From contig OMIN01000103.1 of assembly GCA_900299145.1 (NCBI GenBank), positions 1-64,000 on the forward strand: a DNA stretch of 64,000 nucleotides. The letters are read 5' to 3'. Both the position numbers and the translations under genes were made by a program. Origin of the DNA: Betaproteobacteria bacterium. Its GTDB lineage: Bacteria > Pseudomonadota > Gammaproteobacteria > Burkholderiales > SG8-41. A model generated the notes under the pieces. The model did no database searches. It was not told the origin of the DNA and was given only the letters and a program-made list of their open reading frames with translations. How positions within the stretch are numbered: position 1 is the first letter of the stretch; every line of letters starts with the position of its first letter. Below, in pieces: positions 8,747 through 16,148 of this stretch.

Positions 8747-9913
8747 GTGAAAATATTTGATCGCCTCGACGCCAGCGTCAATTTCGCGTCCGAAGAACGC
8801 CAGTTGATCGATTCCGTACGTGTACTCGCGCGCGACAAGATTGCTCCGCGTGCGACGGCGTACGACAAATCCGGTGATTTTCCGTGGGACAACGTCAAGG
8901 CCATCAACGCGCTGGGCTTGAACGCGATGTTTGTGCCCGAAGCTTATGGCGGCGCGCAGATGTCCTATGCGGCATATCTCGAATGCGTGCGCGAAATCAG
9001 CAAGGCGTGCGCGTCGACAGGCATTATCTGGGCAACCAATTTTCATGCGATGAAGCCGCTGGTCGATTGGGGCAACGAGGAGCAGAAAAGGCGCCTGTTG
9101 CCACGGCTGGCCGAAGGCGCACTGGCCTCGCTGGTGATTACCGAGCCGTCGGCGGGCTCGGACGCCACGGGCATGAAGACTTCTTTCACGCCGGATGGCG
9201 ACGAGATTGTTGTCAATGGCTCCAAGACTTTCATTACCAACGGCGCCCATGCGGACTTGCTGCTGGTGTTTGGCAAATGGAGCGAAATTGCGGACAGCAA
9301 GTCGTCCATCTCCGTGCTGATCATGGAGAAAGGCACACCCGGACTGAAGGTCGTGCGCGAGGAAGACAAGATGGGCTTGCGCGCCTCCAGCACGGCCACG
9401 CTGGCGTTCGACAATTGCAGGGTTCCGCGTGCGAACTTGCTGTGCAAACCTGGTGATGGCCTGAAGATTTTGCTGGCTTCACTTAACAAGTCGCGTCCCA
9501 GCGTGGCGGCGCATGCGCTGGGCATCGCGCGTGCGGCGTTCGAGGAAGCGGTGGATTACATCAACGCGCGCAAGCAGTCGGGCCGCCGAATCGTCGAGTT
9601 TCAGGGCATACAGTTCATGCTGGCGGATATGGCAGCGGAACTTGCACTCACGGAGTCGTGGCTGTGGCATGTGGCGCGCATGGTGGATGCCGGCGCGCAG
9701 GACTTTGGTGTGGAGTCCTCCATGCTGAAAATGCGTGCCTCCGATGTGGCCATGCGCATCACCACGGATGCGGTGCAATTGCATGGTGGTTACGGATACA
9801 TCAAGGATTTCCGCGCCGAGCGGTTGATGCGCGACGCCAAGATCACGCAAATCTGGGAGGGCACCAACCAGATACACCGGCAGTTGATCGGACGCAGTTT
9901 TTTGAAGAAGTAA
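8747..9913 (+). CDS. Acyl-CoA dehydrogenase (AliB-like)
   Basis: A full-length 388-residue flavoprotein. It shows the FAD/substrate motif ITEPSAGSDATGMKT, a helical C-terminal domain with LHGGYGYIKDFRAERLMRDAK, and the catalytic Glu in IWEGTNQIHRQ. It removes two hydrogens from an acyl-CoA and passes electrons to ETF. Beside a BadI-like hydrolase it could be a cyclohexanecarboxyl-CoA dehydrogenase, although branched or short-chain acyl-CoAs are equally possible. The start is GTG 8747 with no ribosome site. The A/T-rich 40 bases before it contain a degenerate, minus-oriented relative of the dispersed element (core 8720-8729). Confidence 0.87.
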   Translation: MKIFDRLDASVNFASEERQLIDSVRVLARDKIAPRATAYDKSGDFPWDNVKAINALGLNAMFVPEAYGGAQMSYAAYLECVREISKACASTGIIWATNFHAMKPLVDWGNEEQKRRLLPRLAEGALASLVITEPSAGSDATGMKTSFTPDGDEIVVNGSKTFITNGAHADLLLVFGKWSEIADSKSSISVLIMEKGTPGLKVVREEDKMGLRASSTATLAFDNCRVPRANLLCKPGDGLKILLASLNKSRPSVAAHALGIARAAFEEAVDYINARKQSGRRIVEFQGIQFMLADMAAELALTESWLWHVARMVDAGAQDFGVESSMLKMRASDVAMRITTDAVQLHGGYGYIKDFRAERLMRDAKITQIWEGTNQIHRQLIGRSFLKK

Positions 9914-9927
9914 GAAGAGAGGCGTTG

Positions 9928-11040
9928 ATGCAACCGCTCAAAGGTTTAAAGGTTCTGGATTTCAGCACCTTGCTTCCGGGCCCACTGGCAACCCTGATCC
10001 TCGCCGAGGCTGGCGCGGAAGTAATCAAGATCGAACGGCCCGGCCGCGGTGACGAGATGCGCTCGTATGTGCCGAAGTTCGGTGCGGACAGCGTGAACTT
10101 TGCCATGCTTAATCGCGGCAAGAAGAGCATCGCCATTGACTTGAAGGATGCCGCCGCGCGCGAGGCGCTGATGCCGTTGCTGCGCGAGGCAGATGTGGTG
10201 ATGGAGCAGTTTCGCCCTGGCGTGATGGATCGCCTGGGCCTAGGTTACGACGCGTTGGCGAAGATCAACCCGCGCATTATTTATTGCGCGATCACCGGCT
10301 ACGGGCAGACTGGCCCGCGCGCACAAACCGCCGCGCATGACATCAACTACGTGGCCGAGTCCGGCATGTTGTCGCTGGCGGCAGGCGAGGACGGCGCGCC
10401 CATCGTGCCGCCGGCGTTGATTGCCGATATCGGTGGCGGCACCTACCCGGCGGTGATCAATATTCTGCTGGCGTTGCGCGCGCGCGACGCGACGGGCAAG
10501 GGTTGCAAGCTCGACATTGCCATGGGCGACAACCTGTTTACGTTCCTGTATTGGGCCATGGGCAATGGCCTCGCCGCGGGCGAGTGGCCCACGCCGGGCG
10601 GGGACCTGGTTACCGGTGGCTCGCCACGCTTTTACATCTACCGCACGAAGGACGATCGGTTTATTGCGGCAGCACCGCTGGAACAGAAATTCTGGGAGAA
10701 CTTCTGCGAGGCCATCGCGCTGGACGTGCAATACCGCGATGATGCGAAGGATGTGAAGGCTACGAAGCGCGCGGTTGCTGACCGCTTGCGGCAGAAGTCG
10801 GCTGCAGAATGGCAAGCTATCTTTGCCGGAAAGGATTTGTGCTGTTGCGTGGTGGCGACCATGCAGGAGGCGCTCGAAGACCCGCACTTCAAGGCACGTG
10901 GTGTGTTCAGCCGAACGCTGACGGCCAACGGCCGCAGCATTATTGCGCTGCCGGTGCCGGTGGTGGATGCGTTTCGCGCGGGCGGCGCGAGTGCGCAGTA
11001 CCCGTCGCTGGGTGGTGATAATGCAATGCTGAAAACATAA
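9928..11040 (+). CDS. Alpha-methylacyl-CoA racemase-like family III protein
   Basis: A 370-residue CaiB/BaiF-fold protein carrying both racemase-type catalytic residues: His at about 137 in AHDINYVAESG and Asp at about 167 in ALIADIGGG. Their 30-residue separation matches alpha-methylacyl-CoA racemase. It may therefore epimerise the alpha carbon of a branched or alicyclic acyl-CoA rather than transfer CoA. This would be useful if the ring acid arrives as a stereoisomer that the dehydrogenase does not accept. ATG 9928 follows AGAAGAGAGG and lies 15 bases after the dehydrogenase stop. A CoA-transferase role remains possible. Confidence 0.82.
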   Translation: MQPLKGLKVLDFSTLLPGPLATLILAEAGAEVIKIERPGRGDEMRSYVPKFGADSVNFAMLNRGKKSIAIDLKDAAAREALMPLLREADVVMEQFRPGVMDRLGLGYDALAKINPRIIYCAITGYGQTGPRAQTAAHDINYVAESGMLSLAAGEDGAPIVPPALIADIGGGTYPAVINILLALRARDATGKGCKLDIAMGDNLFTFLYWAMGNGLAAGEWPTPGGDLVTGGSPRFYIYRTKDDRFIAAAPLEQKFWENFCEAIALDVQYRDDAKDVKATKRAVADRLRQKSAAEWQAIFAGKDLCCCVVATMQEALEDPHFKARGVFSRTLTANGRSIIALPVPVVDAFRAGGASAQYPSLGGDNAMLKT

Positions 11041-11065
11041 CAAAAACAATTATTTACCTATTCAC

Positions 11066-12058
11066 ATGAAAGCACTGATTGTTTATGAGCACGGCCCGGT
11101 GGAATCACTGGCGCTGGGAGAATTTGCCGACCCCAAACCCGGCAAAGGGGAGGTGCTGGTCCACGTGCACGCGGCAAGCATCAATTTCCCCGACCTGCTG
11201 GTCGTTGGCGGCACCTACCAGAATCTGCCCAAACGGCCCTTTGTGCCGGGCAAGGATCTTTCGGGCGTGGTGGGCGCGGTGGGCGAGGGCGTGTCAAGCG
11301 TGAAGCCGGGCGATCGTATCGTCGCGCAGATCGAGCATGGGGCATTTGCCGAGCAAGCGGTGGTGCGCGAGGTGCTGTGCTTCAAAATGCCGGCGACGAT
11401 GGGCCACGCCGAGGGTGCGGCGATGGGCCTCACGTATCTCACTGCACACAACGCCATCGTCGAACGCGCACACATGCAGCCCGGTGAAACGGTGCTGGTG
11501 ACGGGCGCTGCGGGCGGTGTCGGCTTTGCCTGCGTGCAACTGGCCAAGGCACTGGGCGCGGTGGTGGTGGCCGCGGTGAGTTCGGAGGAAAAGGCCGCGC
11601 TGGTGCGGGCCAATGGCGCGGATCACGTGGTGCGCACCGATGTGCCGGATTTGCGTGAGTCGTTCCGCAAACAGGTATTTGATGCCGTCGGGAAAAAAGG
11701 CATCGACCTCGTGCTGGAAAACGTCGGTGGCGATGTTTTCGATGCGAGCCTGCGCACCATGGCGTGGTGTGGCCGGCTAGTGATCATTGGCTTCGCCGGC
11801 GGGCGCATCCCGGAAGTGAAGGCGGGTTATTTGCTGGTCAAGAACATCTCGTTGATTGGCCTGCAAAGCAGCGATTATCGCGAGCGCACGCCGCAGGTGG
11901 TGCGCGACGCCTACAACCAGCTGTTTGCCCTCTACGAGGAAGGCAAGTTAAAGCCCCATGTAATGGCTGAGTATCCGATGGCCGACTACGTCAAGGCCAT
12001 GCACATGGTGCAGGACCGCAAGGTGCTGGGTAAGGTTGTTCTCACGATGCGGGTTTGA
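11066..12058 (+). CDS. NADPH:quinone oxidoreductase family (MDR) protein
   Basis: This 330-residue medium-chain dehydrogenase has ASINFPDLLVVGGTYQ, the Gly-rich cofactor loop TGAAGGVGFACVQLAK and FAGGRIPEVKAGYLLVKN, all typical of the zinc-free acryloyl-CoA reductase/quinone oxidoreductase group. It may act on an enoyl-CoA or quinone made in the operon. A weak copy of the A-rich intergenic element (core 11047-11056) lies just upstream and there is no strong ribosome site. It ends the co-directional CoA gene run; a 147-base gap follows. Confidence 0.83.
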   Translation: MKALIVYEHGPVESLALGEFADPKPGKGEVLVHVHAASINFPDLLVVGGTYQNLPKRPFVPGKDLSGVVGAVGEGVSSVKPGDRIVAQIEHGAFAEQAVVREVLCFKMPATMGHAEGAAMGLTYLTAHNAIVERAHMQPGETVLVTGAAGGVGFACVQLAKALGAVVVAAVSSEEKAALVRANGADHVVRTDVPDLRESFRKQVFDAVGKKGIDLVLENVGGDVFDASLRTMAWCGRLVIIGFAGGRIPEVKAGYLLVKNISLIGLQSSDYRERTPQVVRDAYNQLFALYEEGKLKPHVMAEYPMADYVKAMHMVQDRKVLGKVVLTMRV

Positions 12059-12205
12059 CAGTGGATATGGCGGGATTTATAACCTTCCAACACCAACTTT
12101 TTGCCACGGCGGTTACGGCGAACACAGAGCGTTTTTTCATATACGCTTCTACGGGCGCAGCGGCCGTTGTGATTTGACGTTATTGACTTTACTCAGGAGG
12201 TTCAC

Positions 12206-12970
12206 ATGTACGGATGGCGCGGACGCATTGGATTGCTGGTTCCTTCGATCAACACCACCATGGAGTCGGAGTTCTGGCGCATTGCGCCGCCGGGCGTGTC
12301 CGTGCACACGGCGCGTATTTCCGGCGGGCGCGAGGGCACGCCGGAGACGCTCCGCCACATGGAAGATTCCAGCAAGGTGGCCGCCGCCGATGTGGCGATG
12401 ATCGAGCCGGATGTAGTGGTCTATGGCTGCACCAGTGGCAGCTTTTTTGAAGGCCCGACCTGGAACAAGAAGATTTCCGAGCAGTTGAGCGCCATCACCA
12501 AGGCGCCAACGGTTACCACCGCCGGCGGCATGGCGGCCTGCCTGATGGCTGGCGGTTTCAAGAAGGTGGATGTGGTGACGCCGTATGTCGAATTGACCAA
12601 CGAGCGCCTGAAACACTTTCTGAAAGCGCACGGCATCAACGTGGTGAAGCTCGGCACTTTCGACATGCTCGACATGTTCGATCACGCCAAGATCCAGCCG
12701 GAAGAGATTTACCGCAAGGTGAAGGAAATCACCACGCCCAAGTCCGAAGCGGTGTTCGTGGCCTGCACGCAGTTGCGCGCGCTGGAAGTGCTCGATCAGC
12801 TGGAGCGTGATCTGGGCAAGCCGGTGTACTCGGCAGTGCAGGCGTCGGCCTGGCAGGCATTCGAGGCGATGAATGTGGACCCGCAGATCATGAATTGCGG
12901 CAGCCTGTTGCGCAAACTGTCGGAGCCGGGTGCGCAGAAAAAAGCGGGCAAGAAGCTGCGGTCGGCTTAG
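12206..12970 (+). CDS. Maleate isomerase / arylmalonate decarboxylase family protein
   Basis: A 254-residue Asp/Glu-racemase-fold protein that opens GRIGLLVPSINTTMESEF, as maleate cis-trans isomerases do. The two family cysteines appear as YGCTSGS (about residue 73) and VACTQLRA (about residue 184). With both cysteines present, isomerisation of maleate or a related cis-diacid is the likelier reaction; decarboxylases of the family keep one. CAGGAGG lies seven bases before the ATG. It heads a four-gene set with EthD-like proteins and a Bug receptor, which suggests uptake and metabolism of a small dicarboxylate. Confidence 0.8.
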   Translation: MYGWRGRIGLLVPSINTTMESEFWRIAPPGVSVHTARISGGREGTPETLRHMEDSSKVAAADVAMIEPDVVVYGCTSGSFFEGPTWNKKISEQLSAITKAPTVTTAGGMAACLMAGGFKKVDVVTPYVELTNERLKHFLKAHGINVVKLGTFDMLDMFDHAKIQPEEIYRKVKEITTPKSEAVFVACTQLRALEVLDQLERDLGKPVYSAVQASAWQAFEAMNVDPQIMNCGSLLRKLSEPGAQKKAGKKLRSA

Positions 12971-12978
12971 TCGTGGTC

Positions 12979-13004
12979 CTTCCCCCGCCCTGGGGCGGGG
13001 GAAG
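12979..13004 (+). other. Strong GC hairpin inside the operon
   Basis: Twelve-base arms CTTCCCCCGCCC and GGGCGGGGGAAG flank a two-base loop. No T-run follows, so it is not a standard intrinsic terminator. It may stabilise the upstream transcript or mark an attenuation or processing point. Confidence 0.55.
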
Positions 13005-13034
13005 ACTGGGATGGGTGCAGGGAAAGCACAGCGT

Positions 13035-13547
13035 ATGATCTTCAACAGCCAAAGCGCCATCACAGACCCCACGCGCGAGCCTGCGTGGGCCGAATGGTAT
13101 GAAGAACACCTGCGCATCATGGCCACAGTGCCTGGCGTGTTTTCGGCGCAGCGTTTTCTCACCACGCATGTGGGGCATCCGCGCTCGCTGGCCATGTACG
13201 GTGTGGCGAACGCCGACGTGTTCAAGGGCGAGTATTACCTGTCCGTGCGCGGCATGGGCGAGTGGCTGCCACTGATTGACAGGCGCTGGTATAGACGCAA
13301 CCTGTTTGACGGGCTGGCGGTGGCGCCAATCGTCAACAACGATCAGGTGCTGCTCGTGGCCGATCGCAGTGCACCCAATGCCGCGCTCAACATGACCTGG
13401 CTTGCGGTGGCGGGCATCGACCGTTCGACGTCGTATCGCGGCATCGCCGTGGTCAGCAGGCACAATGTGCCCACGGTGCCCGACGACGTGGCAGTGTATG
13501 CGCCGGCTTCACGGCGCCACGTGAACGAGAAAGAAAAAATTCAATGA
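13035..13547 (+). CDS. EthD-like dimeric alpha-beta barrel protein
   Basis: About 170 residues. The start of the fold is seen in EPAWAEWYEEHLRIMATVPG, the W-Y-x-x-H-hydrophobic-x-x-x-P-G signature of EthD/ABM-like proteins, followed by FSAQRF. A related motif occurs twice in the protein at 14584. ATG 13035 is chosen because upstream residues derive from the hairpin region. Its stop overlaps the start of the Bug receptor (ATGA), so the two are translationally coupled. The function is unknown; such proteins often accompany catabolic enzymes. Confidence 0.65.
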   Translation: MIFNSQSAITDPTREPAWAEWYEEHLRIMATVPGVFSAQRFLTTHVGHPRSLAMYGVANADVFKGEYYLSVRGMGEWLPLIDRRWYRRNLFDGLAVAPIVNNDQVLLVADRSAPNAALNMTWLAVAGIDRSTSYRGIAVVSRHNVPTVPDDVAVYAPASRRHVNEKEKIQ

Positions 13548-14503
13548 AAACAATTACTTATATAATTTTCGCGGCGCTGCTGGTGCTGGGCAACACGCAC
13601 GCGCAGCAGTGGCCCGCCAAAACCGTGCGCTGGATCATTCCGTGGCCGCCGGGCGGCGGCGCGGATGTCCTCGCACGCATTTTGCAGCCGTCGTTGTCGG
13701 AAGCGTTGGGCCAACAAGTCGTGGTGGATAACCGCGGTGGCGCGGCCGGCAACATCGGCGCGGAGCTGGCGGCAAAGTCGCCACCCGATGGCTACACCAT
13801 CGTGTTTGCGTATTCGGGCACGCACTCCATCAACCCGCATATCTATCGCAAGATGCCGTTCAAGGAGAGCGACTTCGCACCGCTGATCTGGACGGCATCG
13901 GTGCCGCAGGTCGTGGTGGTGCACCCGTCACTGCCGGTGAAGGCGCCGCGTGACATTGTCGCGCTGGCGAAATCAAAGCCCGATCAGTTCACCTACGGCT
14001 CCAGCGGCAATGGCGCGATCAATCATCCGGCTGGCGCGTTCTTCGCCTCGATTACCGGTGCGCCCATCGTGCATGTACCGTACAAGGGCGGCGGCCCGGC
14101 CGCCATCGCCTTGATGGGTGGCGAGATCGCCATGATCTTTGGCGAGCCCGCCACGGTGATCCAGCACATCAAGGCCGGCAAGATGAAAGCCATTGCGGTC
14201 ACCAGCGCAAGGCGCGCGCTGGCCATGCCCGACCTGCCCACGGTGATGGAGACCGGGATCAAGGGGTATGACGTGACGTCGTGGAACGGCCAGCTCGCCC
14301 CAGCCGGCACGCCGGCCGCCATCGTGCAGCGCTACAACACCGAGTTCAACCGCATCATCGGTACGCCGGAGATGAAAAAGCGCATGATCGACAACGGCTA
14401 TGAGCCCATGGGCGGCCCGGCCGAAAAGTTCGGCGAGCACATCCGCGCTGAAATTGCCAAATGGGCGCCGGTGGTGAAATCCGCGAACATTCGCGTGGAT
14501 TAG
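13544..14503 (+). CDS. Bug/TctC-type periplasmic solute receptor
   Basis: A 319-residue receptor with a signal peptide ending THAQQ. Conserved Bug blocks are IIPWPPGGGADVLAR, VVDNRGGAAGNIGAE, PDGYTI, HVPYKGGGPA and the C-terminal KWAPVVKSANI. It binds a small carboxylate in the periplasm for a tripartite tricarboxylate transporter. No TctB/TctA partner is adjacent. Its start overlaps the EthD-like gene by four bases. The codons for residues 3-6 coincide with a variant of the dispersed element (CAATTACTTA, 13551-13560). Confidence 0.9.
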   Translation: MKTITYIIFAALLVLGNTHAQQWPAKTVRWIIPWPPGGGADVLARILQPSLSEALGQQVVVDNRGGAAGNIGAELAAKSPPDGYTIVFAYSGTHSINPHIYRKMPFKESDFAPLIWTASVPQVVVVHPSLPVKAPRDIVALAKSKPDQFTYGSSGNGAINHPAGAFFASITGAPIVHVPYKGGGPAAIALMGGEIAMIFGEPATVIQHIKAGKMKAIAVTSARRALAMPDLPTVMETGIKGYDVTSWNGQLAPAGTPAAIVQRYNTEFNRIIGTPEMKKRMIDNGYEPMGGPAEKFGEHIRAEIAKWAPVVKSANIRVD

Positions 14504-14583
14504 GCAGTGCGTGAGGCGTAACCCCGGTTTGTCGAGAAATGTTCGCGCCGCATGCTTCACCCAGTTCAAACAAGGAGAGAAAA

Positions 14584-15216
14584 ATGGCCAAGGGCTTACT
14601 CGTAGCAGGCTTCGACTACAGCATGGTCGACGCTGGAGAATTTAACGACTGGTACGACACCGAACACGTGCCGGAGCGGGCGCGCTGTGAGGGATTTATC
14701 AACTGCGTGCGCTGGCTGGCCGTGGACAATCCAAAGATTTCGGTTGCCACTTACGATCTGGAATCACACGCCGTGCTGCACACCCCGCCGTATCTGGCTA
14801 TCGGCCGAGAGAATCTGTCGCCGTGGAGCAAGCGCATGACGGCGAAGGTCAAGCGGTTGTTGCGCATCGAGGGCGAGCAGCTCGTGCCGGGCGACCAGGT
14901 GATGCGCGGCACCACGAACTATCTGATGATCAACGCCAACCAGATACCGCTGGATGCGCTCGACGAGGTCAAGCGTTGGTACCGCGAGGAACACATTCCG
15001 CGTCTGGGCGCGGTGCCGGGCTGCGTGTCAGCGCGGCATTTTTTTGCGCATTCCGGCACCCATAACAGCATTGGTTTGTATGAGCTGGAGCGCCCGGAAA
15101 TCTGTGCCTCTGACGTGTGGAAAGAAGCAGCGGTAACACCATGGACAGTTAAAGTGCGACCGTTTTTGACCAACCAGTTTCGCGTGGTGTTACAGCGCTA
15201 TCAGCGCGCGGCTTAG
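14584..15216 (+). CDS. Tandem EthD-like (DABB) protein
   Basis: A 210-residue protein with two copies of the same barrel half. One begins EFNDWYDTEHVPERARCEGF and the other EVKRWYREEHIPRLGAVPGC, about 105 residues apart, each carrying W-Y-x-x-E-H-x-P. The fold is that of small oxygenase-like or isomerase-like dimeric barrels; fusion gives a pseudo-dimer. AAGGAGAG precedes the ATG. It lies downstream of the Bug receptor and is related in motif to the single-domain protein at 13035, so the pair probably serves one pathway. Confidence 0.68.
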   Translation: MAKGLLVAGFDYSMVDAGEFNDWYDTEHVPERARCEGFINCVRWLAVDNPKISVATYDLESHAVLHTPPYLAIGRENLSPWSKRMTAKVKRLLRIEGEQLVPGDQVMRGTTNYLMINANQIPLDALDEVKRWYREEHIPRLGAVPGCVSARHFFAHSGTHNSIGLYELERPEICASDVWKEAAVTPWTVKVRPFLTNQFRVVLQRYQRAA

Positions 15217-15391
15217 GCGGGGTTGATGGTGGTATGGTGGTAGCATGGTCTCCGCAAGCGCCATTCGCCGGTGGCAGCGTATTTTCGGCAACCTCAGCGT
15301 CAACCGGCGTGCCAGCCGTTGCGTTCAGTTTTTGACCTCAGGCGGCGGCGCTGCTTGTGCCGTTCCCGTTACTCACTTGAAGGAAGCACCC

Positions 15392-15688
15392 ATGAATAAA
15401 ATACTCTCCACCTTGATGGCCGGCATCTTTGCTCTGGTGACCACGGGCGCCGCCGCGCAGGCCCCGGCGCCTTCCGCACCCTCAGCGCCCTCAGCACCAA
15501 TAGCTCCCGCCACCCCGGCGGCGCCCACGCAGGCGAAAGGTGACAAGGCAGGCGCATCCGACAAGGCCGACACGCCCAAGGCGGAAAAAGCCAAAGGCAA
15601 GAAGGGTGGCAAAAAGGGTGGTAAGAAAGGCGGCAAGAAGGGTGGTAAGAAAGCCAAGTCCGACGCCGCCGCGCCAGCGCCGAAGTAG
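15392..15688 (+). CDS. Exported Lys/Gly-rich low-complexity protein
   Basis: A 98-residue protein. A signal peptide (MNKILSTLMAGIFALVTTGA, then AAQ) leads into a Pro/Ala/Ser stretch with repeated PSA units, an acidic-basic linker, and a strongly basic tail built from GGKK repeats. The tail is close to identical at the DNA level (about 15604-15654), so repeat number may vary. GAAGGAAGC precedes the ATG. It could bind the anionic cell surface, DNA or polyphosphate outside the cytoplasm. No characterised family was recognised. Confidence 0.6.
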   Translation: MNKILSTLMAGIFALVTTGAAAQAPAPSAPSAPSAPIAPATPAAPTQAKGDKAGASDKADTPKAEKAKGKKGGKKGGKKGGKKGGKKAKSDAAAPAPK

Positions 15689-16148
15689 CCGCCTCGGCAT
15701 CAAACACCGAAACACAAAAGCGGCTTACAGCAGGCCCACTGCACCAGTAGGGGCAGTATTACCAGCTAGGTTGGTTCGGGGAAAAGGGGTAGGCTACTGA
15801 CGTATTGCGCGCCAGCCGTACCATTTTGCCCGAAAGGCTGGCGTTGAAAGTCTTTTAAAAGTATTTAAAATCAAACACTTACAGACCTTCTCGCCTTGAC
15901 GTGGCAGGCAGTGTGAGGCAAGTGTGCAGCGGTGCTTTAGCGGTGCTTTAGCGTTGCTGAAGCTATTGCCGCGACAATGGGCACACTGAATGATAAGAAT
16001 GACTAAGGGGCGAGGCGCCGATGTCACGGTGATGCAGCATTATGGCAAGCACGTGGTCTTGTGCCAATGTGTCTGCTGGTGCGCCAGCGCGCGTAAGTTT
16101 GTGAATGGACGAAAACGTCCGCTCGGGGCATCGTAAGGGGAAACGATT
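15689..16148. other. Intergenic region
   Basis: A 460-base gap between the Lys-rich protein and the diguanylate cyclase. It contains a variant of the dispersed element (CAAACACTTA, 15872-15881, plus orientation) and a tandem 11-base repeat AGCGGTGCTTT (15928-15949). The end (about 16134-16139) supplies the purine-rich ribosome site of the cyclase. No credible coding sequence was seen. Confidence 0.6.

Noticed and set aside
12979-13004. Intrinsic terminator after the maleate-isomerase-like gene
   Set aside because: The hairpin is strong but no T-run follows and the next genes continue on the same strand.
15369-15715. Pro/Leu-rich minus-strand ORFs opposite the Lys-rich protein
   Set aside because: They are antisense images of the GGKK and PSA repeats.
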